Shown here piece by piece: positions 1-6,559 of a stretch of DNA of 59,497 bases. Within the stretch, counting starts at the first letter, position 1, and every line of letters begins with the position of its first letter. The notes below the pieces were generated by a model. It had not been told where the DNA came from. It saw nothing but the letters and a program-made list of their open reading frames with translations, and did not search any database. The DNA is from CAZDET01 sp964504335 (GTDB taxonomy: Bacteria; Bacteroidota; Bacteroidia; Chitinophagales; Saprospiraceae). The DNA lies in NCBI GenBank assembly GCA_964504335.1, contig CAZDET010000028.1, positions 1 through 59,497 on the forward strand, read 5' to 3'. Made by a program: the position numbers and the translations under genes.

Positions 1-1
1 T

Positions 2-178
2 AGCGCCGTCGTAGATCGTCCTGATTGGCTGGATACAACTCTACCCACCCTGCGATCTGGGGCGGATTGGATTAAGCAACAGTACACAGTATCCCAGGAG
101 GCCGAAACAATAACTGATTGGTTTGGCTTTGAATCCCAAGGCTATCGCATCCGGCGGATATCGGAGGAAGAGGAGTAG
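2..178 (+). CDS. C-terminal fragment of an unrecognised protein
   Basis: One frame is open from base 2 to a TAG at 176-178, giving the last 58 residues of a protein whose start lies outside the window. The fragment is hydrophilic, has several Trp and Asp residues and ends in an acidic run (ISEEEE). I see no signal, membrane segment or family motif, so I assign no function. It is followed six bases later by the inverted octamer array at 184-240. Confidence 0.55.
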   Translation, partial: SAVVDRPDWLDTTLPTLRSGADWIKQQYTVSQEAETITDWFGFESQGYRIRRISEEEE

Positions 179-183
179 TGTTT

Positions 184-240
184 TAATGCGGTAATTAGGT
201 AATACTGTAATTAACTGACTTACCTAATTACCGCATTACT
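184..240. repeat. Inverted array of octamers (array 1)
   Basis: The bases fall into seven 8-nt units: aatgcggt, aattaggt, aatactgt, aattaact, gacttacc, taattacc, gcattact. The outer 19 bases are a perfect inverted repeat (184-202 with 220-238), so the transcript can form a long hairpin with a 17-nt loop. It lies just after a stop codon and before dapD. It may act as a terminator, but it has no T-tract. The same design recurs elsewhere in the window with other words. Confidence 0.8.
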
Positions 241-332
241 TTCACTACCCAAACCGACCACCACCTAGCTACCGGATGCGAGCATGCATCCGTTGATGTT
301 CCCTATCTTCGCCCCAAATTTCAACTCCGCAC

Positions 333-1151
333 ATGCAACAACTCAAAGCTGCGATTGAACGCGCCTGGGACGACCGCTCCCAAATTCAGAACCAAGCCAC
401 CGTCGAAGCCGTAGGCGAGGTGCTCGAACACCTGGATAAGGGCCGCCTGCGCGTAGCCGAACCGCTGGAAAATGGCGAGTGGCAGGTGAACGATTGGGTG
501 AAGAAGGCCGTGGTGCTCTACTTCCCGATTGCGCAGATGCAGACGATCGAGGTGGGGCCGTTCGAATACCACGATAAGATTCCGCTCAAGCACCAGTACG
601 CCGAGCAGGGGGTGCGGGTGGTGCCGCATGCGATTGCGCGCTACGGTGCTTACCTGGAGCCGGGGGTGATCATGATGCCGAGCTACGTCAACATCGGGGC
701 GTACGTAGGCACGGGCTCCATGGTCGATACCTGGGCGACGGTGGGGAGTTGTGCACAAATTGGCCGCCACGTGCATCTGAGCGGGGGCGTCGGTATTGGT
801 GGCGTGCTCGAACCGCCGCAGGCGGCCCCTACCATTATTGAAGACAATGCCTTTATCGGCTCGCGCAGCATTGTAGTGGAAGGCGTGCGGGTGGAGCGCG
901 AAGCGGTGCTCGGCGCCAACGTGGTGCTGACCCAAAGCACGCGCATCATCGACGTCAGCGGCGAAGAACCCATCATCTATAAGGGCCGCGTGCCCGCTCG
1001 CTCGGTGGTCATTCCGGGTACGTACACAAAATCCTTCCCCGCCGGCAACTATCAGGTGTCTTGCGCGCTTATTATCGGGCAGCGCAAGAAAAGCACGGAT
1101 ACGAAGACGAGTCTGAACGAGGCGCTGCGCACGTTTAATGTATCAGTTTGA
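333..1151 (+). CDS. dapD: 2,3,4,5-tetrahydropyridine-2,6-dicarboxylate N-succinyltransferase
   Basis: DapD transfers succinyl from succinyl-CoA to tetrahydrodipicolinate in the succinylase branch of the lysine and diaminopimelate pathway (cytoplasm). The 272-aa length matches the family. Residues 1-100 form the N-terminal helical domain. About 105-205 is a left-handed beta-helix of hexapeptide repeats (GAYVGTGSMVDTWATVG, residues 123-139), with the typical GVLEPPQA and FIGSRSIVVEG segments after it. The ATG at 333 gives the usual N-terminus. A TATCTTCG at 304-311, one base off the Bacteroidota -7 element, could start its transcript. The product supplies meso-DAP for peptidoglycan, linking it to murA and glmS elsewhere in the window. 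Confidence 0.96.
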   Translation: MQQLKAAIERAWDDRSQIQNQATVEAVGEVLEHLDKGRLRVAEPLENGEWQVNDWVKKAVVLYFPIAQMQTIEVGPFEYHDKIPLKHQYAEQGVRVVPHAIARYGAYLEPGVIMMPSYVNIGAYVGTGSMVDTWATVGSCAQIGRHVHLSGGVGIGGVLEPPQAAPTIIEDNAFIGSRSIVVEGVRVEREAVLGANVVLTQSTRIIDVSGEEPIIYKGRVPARSVVIPGTYTKSFPAGNYQVSCALIIGQRKKSTDTKTSLNEALRTFNVSV

Positions 1152-1207
1152 GAGGTGGCGAGGTGGCGAGGTAGTGAGTACTCGCCACCTCACCACCTCA
1201 CCACCTG
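1152..1207. repeat. Inverted array of octamers (array 2)
   Basis: Starting on the base after the dapD stop, exactly 56 bases divide into seven octamers: gaggtggc, gaggtggc, gaggtagt, gagtactc, gccacctc, accacctc, accacctg. The centre unit gagtactc is itself a perfect palindrome, and the three units on its right are near reverse complements of those on its left. The RNA would form one long imperfect hairpin between dapD and pth. The same gaggtggc word appears again in the array at 24151. Confidence 0.85.
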
Positions 1208-1214
1208 TTCATCT

Positions 1215-1778
1215 ATGAAATACTTAATCGCTGGCCTGGGGAATCCCGGTGCGAAGTACGAGTACACGCGCCACAACATCGGCTTTTTGGTAGTAGATCA
1301 CCTGGCCAAGGAGGCAGGGGTGGAATGGCGGGCGGATACCTACGGCGAGGTGGCCACCTTTCGGCACAAGGGGCGGACCTTCGTGTTGCTCAAGCCGAAT
1401 ACCTATATGAACCTAAGCGGTAAGGCCGTGCGCTACTGGCTACAGAAGGAAAAGCTGGAAAAAGACCGCCTGCTCGTGGTCATGGATGACCTGAATCTGG
1501 AATTCGGTCAACAACGCCTGCGGGGCAAGGGCAGCGACGGCGGGCACAATGGCCTCAAAAGCATCGATCAACTGACGGGCGGCAACAACTACGCCCGCCT
1601 GCGCCTGGGCATCGGCAACGACTTTCGGCAGGGGCAGCAGGTCGACTACGTGCTCGGGGAATGGAGCCCGGAGGAAGAAGCCGAGCTGACCGAAATCATC
1701 AAACTGGCGGCGGAGGCGGTCAAGAGTTTCGGTGCAGTGGGGCTGGCGCGGACGATGAATGCGTATAACCGGAAATGA
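1215..1778 (+). CDS. pth: Peptidyl-tRNA hydrolase
   Basis: Pth cleaves peptidyl-tRNA released by stalled ribosomes and recycles the tRNA. The protein is 187 aa, the normal bacterial length. Visible signature residues are Asn10 in AGLGNPG, catalytic His20 in TRHNIGF, the NTYMNLSG motif near residue 68, Asp in VVMDDLNLEFG near 93, and GGHNGLKS near 114. The frame stays open upstream to 1155, but the ATG at 1215 starts exactly at the conserved MKYLIAGLGNPG, and the upstream part is only the octamer array, so 1215 is chosen. It probably shares a transcript with dapD. Confidence 0.96.
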   Translation: MKYLIAGLGNPGAKYEYTRHNIGFLVVDHLAKEAGVEWRADTYGEVATFRHKGRTFVLLKPNTYMNLSGKAVRYWLQKEKLEKDRLLVVMDDLNLEFGQQRLRGKGSDGGHNGLKSIDQLTGGNNYARLRLGIGNDFRQGQQVDYVLGEWSPEEEAELTEIIKLAAEAVKSFGAVGLARTMNAYNRK

Positions 1779-1789
1779 TTAATGGATTA

Positions 1790-2079
1790 AGAATTGCCGG
1801 GCGGCAATGTTTTAATGTGTTATCGGAGGTTGGAGGGGCCCAATTGGACAGACGTCTTCATCCCCGGCTGCCGAGCCGATTGCCGAGCCGGGCCGGTCGC
1901 ACACCATATATGTGGGTGGGAAATGCCCGCCCTCCTATCCTGCCTACCTTCGGGGGTACACAGGCAGCCCGAGCGTGCGCTCCGCACGCGACTACCAGCG
2001 ATGTAGACGGCCGTATCAAAATCTGTAAGTGGGCATTTGAAATAAAGACTACCAGATCAGTAATCTTCTTTTAAAGCGG
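1790..2079 (-). ncRNA. Candidate structured non-coding RNA, family unknown
   Basis: This stretch has no credible protein but is GC-rich between AT-rich flanks and full of stems: CCCGGCT/AGCCGGG (1863-1869, 1886-1892), GGGTGGG/CCCGCCC (1914-1920, 1926-1932, one wobble), CTGCC/GGCAG (1940-1944, 1963-1967), a perfect 7-bp stem GCGTGCG/CGCACGC with a 3-nt loop (1973-1989), and a long-range 8-bp stem AAATGCCC/GGGCATTT (1921-1928, 2031-2038) closing about 100 nt. A near-ideal promoter sits just upstream on the minus strand and a hairpin ends it. Roughly 290 nt long. It lacks the hallmarks I know for RNase P, tmRNA or SRP RNA. A 6S-type RNA is possible but unproven. The strand rests mainly on the promoter. 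Confidence 0.45.
1793..1813. terminator. Hairpin terminator between pth and the leftward RNA
   Basis: A 6-bp perfect stem (ATTGCC 1793-1798, GGCAAT 1803-1808) with a GGGC loop is followed on the plus strand by GTTTTAAT. It would end the pth transcript. Read leftward, the same hairpin is followed by TCTTAA and could also end the candidate RNA that starts near 2079. Confidence 0.5.
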
Positions 2080-2084
2080 TGCCG

Positions 2085-2115
2085 CAAAGATAGTCCTTTA
2101 TCAGGCTGGAGTCAA
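2085..2115 (-). promoter_or_regulatory. Bacteroidota-type promoter, leftward
   Basis: On the minus strand TTG (2115-2113) is followed after exactly 20 bases by TATCTTTG (2092-2085), which fits the Bacteroidota sigma consensus TTG-N19/21-TAnnTTTG. No protein gene starts downstream of it on this strand, so it points to the structured region at 1790-2079. Transcription should begin near 2079. Confidence 0.6.
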
Positions 2116-2271
2116 GCCCCCCTTTACCGAATTAAGGCTGGATTTAATTAAAGCATTAATCTCGTTCTCATACCAATCCCCCCGCTTCCTGGCACACTCA
2201 TCCGGCTACGGCTTGTTTCACGGATAAACAATCCCGCCAACGGGCTGTTGATTCTGCAATTTTAACCGTAC
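2116..2271. other. Leader region of the carotenoid operon, nothing recognised
   Basis: This AT-rich stretch separates the leftward promoter from crtI. I found no ORF, no clear TAnnTTTG element on the plus strand and no known riboswitch motif. The crtI promoter must lie here or further upstream, but I cannot point to it. Confidence 0.4.
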
Positions 2272-3801
2272 ATGAATACCAATTCGCTTTCTGAACAGCA
2301 TACCAAAATTATTGTCATCGGAGCGGGATTTGCGGGACTAGCCGCCGCCTGTTGCCTGGCCGATCGGGGCTTCGAAGTGACCATTTTGGAAAAGAACGAC
2401 CAAGCCGGCGGGCGTGCCCGGCAGTTTGAGGCACAAGGGTTTACCTTCGATATGGGCCCCAGTTGGTACTGGATGCCCGATGTGTTTGAGCAGTTTTTTC
2501 AGCGTTTTGGCCGACAGGTGAGCGATTATTACGAGCTGGTGCGGCTCAATCCTTCCTACGAGATTGTTTTCGGGGAAGGGGATACGATGGAAATTCCCGC
2601 CAATCGGGAAGACTTATTCGCCCTCTTCGAATCGCTGGAACCGGGCAGCAGCATGCAGCTCCAAAAATTTCTCACCGAGGCGGAATACAAGTACCGCGTG
2701 GGCATGGATGAGTTCGTTTTTAAGCCGAGCCATTCCATCTTTGAGTTTGCGGACTTACGAATTCTCACCAGCATGTTCCGCCTGCAGATGTTTCAGAGCA
2801 TCTCTTCTCAGATTCGCCGCCTCTTCAAGAATGATAAACTCATCAAGCTACTCGAATTTCCGGTACTGTTTTTGGGAGCTACTCCCGAGAAAACGCCGGC
2901 CATGTATAGCTTGATGAATTATGCCGATCTGGAGTTGGGTACCTGGTACCCCATGGGAGGGATGCACCAAATCGTACGCGGTATGGTGCGGCTAGCCGAG
3001 GAATTAGGCGTGACGATTCTTTACAATCAGGAGGTGACACGCATCCAGTCGCCGGGAGGCACGATTAAGGAAGTCCATACCACAGACCAAACCTTTACAG
3101 CTGATGCCGTGGTAGGAGGTGCCGATTACCACCACATCGATCAGCACCTGCTGGACGAAGAGTACCGGCAATACAGCCCGACCTACTGGGACAAGCGCAC
3201 CATGGCACCCAGCAGTCTTCTTTTCTATTTAGGAGTAGATCGAAAGCTGGAAGGCCTGCACCACCATACGTTGTTTTTCGATGAAGACTTCAGCCGGCAC
3301 GCCCACGAGATATACGAAGACCCGCAGTGGCCGAGTCGGCCGCTCTTTTACTGCTGTGCACCTTCGGTGACTGATCCGAGTGTGGCACCGGCTGGTTGTG
3401 AAAATTTATTCTTCCTCATTCCGCTCGCTCCCGATCTGGAAGACACTGACGCGCTGCGGCAGCAGTACTTCGACATTATAGTCGATCGCTTCGAGCGTCT
3501 GACGGGGCACGCTATCCGGGAGCGCATCATCTACCAGCGCTCGTACGCGCACCGCGACTTCAAGGAAGATTACCACGCCTTCAAAGGCAATGCCTACGGG
3601 CTGGCAAATACCCTGCTGCAAACGGCCTTCCTGAAGCCGAAAATGAAAAGTCGAAAGATTTCGAACCTCTACTATACCGGTCAGTTGACCACGCCCGGAC
3701 CGGGCGTACCACCCTCGCTCATTTCGGGGCAGGTCGTAGCCGCAGAAATCGATAAACACTTTGCTAATCGAACGAAGTACAACACGAGTAAGGCACTATG
3801 A
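2272..3801 (+). CDS. crtI: Phytoene desaturase (CrtI type)
   Basis: CrtI is an FAD enzyme that desaturates phytoene stepwise to lycopene. The 509-aa protein has the dinucleotide-binding motif VIGAGFAGLAAACCLADRG near residues 15-33, followed by Glu40 and AGGRAR, and ends with the bacterial CrtI signature around TGQLTTPGPGVPPSLISGQ. The ATG at 2272 places the Rossmann motif at the usual distance. It is first in a four-gene operon, and its stop overlaps the crtB start by ATGA. Phytoene is made by the next gene. Depending on the clade such enzymes make 3 to 5 desaturations; lycopene is expected here because a cyclase follows. Confidence 0.95.
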   Translation: MNTNSLSEQHTKIIVIGAGFAGLAAACCLADRGFEVTILEKNDQAGGRARQFEAQGFTFDMGPSWYWMPDVFEQFFQRFGRQVSDYYELVRLNPSYEIVFGEGDTMEIPANREDLFALFESLEPGSSMQLQKFLTEAEYKYRVGMDEFVFKPSHSIFEFADLRILTSMFRLQMFQSISSQIRRLFKNDKLIKLLEFPVLFLGATPEKTPAMYSLMNYADLELGTWYPMGGMHQIVRGMVRLAEELGVTILYNQEVTRIQSPGGTIKEVHTTDQTFTADAVVGGADYHHIDQHLLDEEYRQYSPTYWDKRTMAPSSLLFYLGVDRKLEGLHHHTLFFDEDFSRHAHEIYEDPQWPSRPLFYCCAPSVTDPSVAPAGCENLFFLIPLAPDLEDTDALRQQYFDIIVDRFERLTGHAIRERIIYQRSYAHRDFKEDYHAFKGNAYGLANTLLQTAFLKPKMKSRKISNLYYTGQLTTPGPGVPPSLISGQVVAAEIDKHFANRTKYNTSKAL

Positions 3802-4634
3802 TGGAATTGTATGATAAGGTTTGCGCAGAATGCAGCAAGCTGATTACCAATCGATACAGCACCTCTTTTTCGCTGGGCATCCGCGTGTTTGCTAAGAAAT
3901 TTCGTAGCCCAATCTATGCGGTATACGGTTTCGTACGGTTTGCCGACGAAATCGTGGACACGTTCCACGGTTACGAAAAGCAGACCTTGCTGGAAGAATT
4001 CCGACAAGATACTTTCCGTGCCATCGACCGGCGCATCAGCATGAATCCCGTGCTGCAAGCCTTCCAAAAAACCGTACACGAATACGGGATCGAGGAGGAG
4101 TTGATCGACGCCTTTCTCCACAGCATGGAAATGGATCTCTACCACGACCGTTATCAGCAGTCCCTCTATGAGGAGTATATCTACGGTTCGGCCGAAGTAG
4201 TGGGCCTGATGTGCCTGCGCGTTTTCACCGAGGGCGACACCGAGCAATACGAACGCCTGAAAGGACCTGCCCGCAGCCTGGGGTCGGCGTTTCAGAAAAT
4301 CAATTTCCTTCGCGATATCCGCAGCGATTACTACGACCGGGGCCGGGTCTATTTTCCGGGCCTGAAATTCCAGGAATTTACCGATACCAAAAAGCGCGCC
4401 ATTGAGGCGGATATCGAAAAAGACTTCAACGACGCCTACCGCGGGATCGTCCAATTGCCCGAAGGTGCCCGCTTTGGCGTATATCTGGCCTACAAATACT
4501 ACACTAATCTGTTCCAAAAAATCCGCAACGCACCTCCGGAACGAGTAGCCAGTGAGCGCATTCGCGTACCCGACGGACACAAGATCTACCTGCTGGCCAG
4601 CACGGCGGTCCGCAACTCACTAGGGATGCTATGA
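3798..4634 (+). CDS. crtB: Phytoene synthase
   Basis: CrtB joins two geranylgeranyl diphosphates head to head into phytoene, the first committed carotenoid step. The 278-aa protein keeps both Asp-rich metal-binding motifs: FADEIVD (residues 48-54) and NFLRDIRSDY (about residue 172). Trans-isoprenyl diphosphate synthase helices fill the rest. Its ATG overlaps the crtI stop by 4 bases and its own stop overlaps the next start by 4 bases, so the genes are probably translationally coupled. No GGPP synthase gene is in the window. Confidence 0.95.
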   Translation: MMELYDKVCAECSKLITNRYSTSFSLGIRVFAKKFRSPIYAVYGFVRFADEIVDTFHGYEKQTLLEEFRQDTFRAIDRRISMNPVLQAFQKTVHEYGIEEELIDAFLHSMEMDLYHDRYQQSLYEEYIYGSAEVVGLMCLRVFTEGDTEQYERLKGPARSLGSAFQKINFLRDIRSDYYDRGRVYFPGLKFQEFTDTKKRAIEADIEKDFNDAYRGIVQLPEGARFGVYLAYKYYTNLFQKIRNAPPERVASERIRVPDGHKIYLLASTAVRNSLGML

Positions 4635-5338
4635 ATGACCGGAGCAACTACATAATGACCCTTTCCAAGCGGGCGGTATTCGACCATTGGCCCATGGGGC
4701 TCACCCGACCGGAGGGCTATTTTGCGTTGTTTCTCGTGTTTGCTTACAGCTCGGGGGTCGTGGCCCACGTGATTCCCAGCATTTATCCGGTGACTCGGTA
4801 TACAACCGATCCGTTGCTACTGATAGTCAACGGAATATTGCTGTATTTGCTCTACCGGCGCAACAATGATATTCGGCTGTTTCTGTGGGCAGCCATCACT
4901 TTCGTGGGCACCTTTTGCGTAGAGGCACTCGGTGTGGCCACCGGCGCCATTTTTGGTGAATACACCTACGGAAGCACCATGATTGTCCAGTGGCTAGGGG
5001 TCCCTTTTGTCATTGCCCTCAACTGGACGGTATTGATACTAGCTTCCAACGATCTGGCCGCTCGCCTGACGCGGCACCCCCTTCTCATTAGCCTACTTGC
5101 TAGTTTGGTAATTGCGCTCTACGATTTCTTCATCGAGCCCGTAGCGATTTACCTCGATTACTGGACCTGGGCCGTAGCCGAAGTACCGCTGCAAAATTAT
5201 TTGGCCTGGAGTGTCGTAGCATTTCTTTTTTCGCTCCCGCTTAATTATTTTTCCATTCGATTCAGATCACCGCTGTTACCCATCTATCTAGGCGTTCAAT
5301 TACTTTTCTTCATTCTCCTTAACTGGCTGTTGCTATGA
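4631..5338 (+). CDS. Carotenoid biosynthesis membrane protein (CruF-like, PF04240 type)
   Basis: A 235-aa protein with about six or seven hydrophobic membrane segments. It resembles the CruF / bisanhydrobacterioruberin hydratase family, which hydrates the 1',2' double bond of acyclic carotenoid ends. The family-like cores are the EALGVATGAIFGEYTYG segment near residue 98 and YDFFIEPVAIYLDYWTW near residue 160. Known saproxanthin and myxol pathways in Bacteroidota use such a hydratase together with CrtY, and this gene lies between crtB and crtY with ATGA overlaps on both sides. That context supports a 1'-hydroxylated monocyclic carotenoid. Function is inferred from family and context. Confidence 0.82.
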   Translation: MNDRSNYIMTLSKRAVFDHWPMGLTRPEGYFALFLVFAYSSGVVAHVIPSIYPVTRYTTDPLLLIVNGILLYLLYRRNNDIRLFLWAAITFVGTFCVEALGVATGAIFGEYTYGSTMIVQWLGVPFVIALNWTVLILASNDLAARLTRHPLLISLLASLVIALYDFFIEPVAIYLDYWTWAVAEVPLQNYLAWSVVAFLFSLPLNYFSIRFRSPLLPIYLGVQLLFFILLNWLLL

Positions 5339-6558
5339 GCACGGACTACGACTATATTATCGCCGGTGGTGGGGCGGCGGGGCGAAGCTTGGCCTATCGA
5401 TTACTACAGCATCCCATTTTAAAAAATCGCCGAATTCTCATTTTGGATGCGGCCGCAAAAGATCAGAACGACCGCACCTGGTGTTTTTGGGAACGCGGCA
5501 GCGGTCCCTTCGAATCGATTGTGCAGCACCAGTGGTCGAACCTACGGGTGTTTCAGGGAGCTGAATTCGACAAACAACTGCCTATCCACCGGGCATCGTT
5601 TGCCTATAAGATGATTCGGGGCATTGATTTTTATAAGCACACTGACCAGGCATTTGAGGCGGCTCCCAACATCGACTATCGCCGCGAATGGGTCCGCTCT
5701 ATCGAGGATAGCGCTTCGGGTGTGACCGTACGTACGGATCAGGGCACCTACCAGGCCCAGTATTGTTTTAGTAGTATACTTCGGGATACGATCGATAAAT
5801 CGGGAGTCAATTATCTGGACCAGCACTTTCGAGGCTGGTTTATTCGCACGGAGTCTGATGTCTTTAATCCGGACGAGGCTATTTTCATGGACTTCCGCAC
5901 GCCGCAGGAGGGCGAAGCGCGCTTTTTCTACGTGCTGCCGACCTCGCGCCGCGAGGCGCTCGTAGAAATTGCCATATTTTCCAACAACCACTTGACCATC
6001 TCCGGCTACGACCGGCTGATTGCAAATTACCTCACCGCGCACTGGCCGCAAATCGGCACCTACGAAGTGTTGGATACGGAAATGGGGAACATCCCGATGA
6101 CGGATTACAAATTCCGGCGGCAACGCGGCAACACGATCTTCATCGGCACCGCCGGCGGCGATACGCGCGGTTCTTCGGGCTATACCTTCTACAACATTCA
6201 GCGGACGGTAACGAGTATCATCGATCTGCTTGCGGCAGGAAAAGCACCCGTTCCCGTTCCTACGCTGCAACAGCGGCGGCATCAGCTCTACGACTCTGTG
6301 CTCCTGAAGGTGTTAGTGAGCAATTACTATCCGGCCGACGCCCTGTTCCGGATGCTGTTCGCGGGGAACCCCGCCAAGCGCTTACTTCCGTTTCTCAACG
6401 CGGAATCGAGCTTCGGGCAGGAGCTGCGGCTTATGCAGACGGTACCCATCCCAGTATTTCTGCGGGCTTTTTTTAATCAATTCGTACTTCCAACCTCGGA
6501 TAAGCCGACGGTTCAGACGCGGACAGTGGAGCGCCTGCAATCGGTGGTGGAGCGGTGA
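5335..6558 (+). CDS. crtY: Lycopene beta-cyclase (CrtY type)
   Basis: The enzyme closes a beta-ionone ring on lycopene. The 407-aa protein starts with the FAD-binding motif YIIAGGGAAGRSLAYRLL and carries the NDRTWCFWE motif typical of CrtY near residue 45. A second conserved stretch, GTAGGDTRGSSGYTFYNIQR, lies near residue 280. Its start overlaps the previous stop by ATGA. The gene ends one base before the stop of ftsH on the other strand, with no room for a terminator. No ketolase (crtW) or hydroxylase (crtZ) follows, so later steps must be encoded elsewhere. Confidence 0.93.
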   Translation: MSTDYDYIIAGGGAAGRSLAYRLLQHPILKNRRILILDAAAKDQNDRTWCFWERGSGPFESIVQHQWSNLRVFQGAEFDKQLPIHRASFAYKMIRGIDFYKHTDQAFEAAPNIDYRREWVRSIEDSASGVTVRTDQGTYQAQYCFSSILRDTIDKSGVNYLDQHFRGWFIRTESDVFNPDEAIFMDFRTPQEGEARFFYVLPTSRREALVEIAIFSNNHLTISGYDRLIANYLTAHWPQIGTYEVLDTEMGNIPMTDYKFRRQRGNTIFIGTAGGDTRGSSGYTFYNIQRTVTSIIDLLAAGKAPVPVPTLQQRRHQLYDSVLLKVLVSNYYPADALFRMLFAGNPAKRLLPFLNAESSFGQELRLMQTVPIPVFLRAFFNQFVLPTSDKPTVQTRTVERLQSVVER

Positions 6559-6559
6559 A

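Noticed and set aside
1775..2074. 99-residue plus-strand ORF after pth
   Set aside because: Composition is unlike a protein (many Arg, Pro, Cys), it overlaps a strongly hairpin-forming region, and a leftward promoter and RNA explain the stretch better.
2116..2271. Riboswitch in the crtI leader
   Set aside because: I looked for cobalamin, TPP and SAM motifs and found none.
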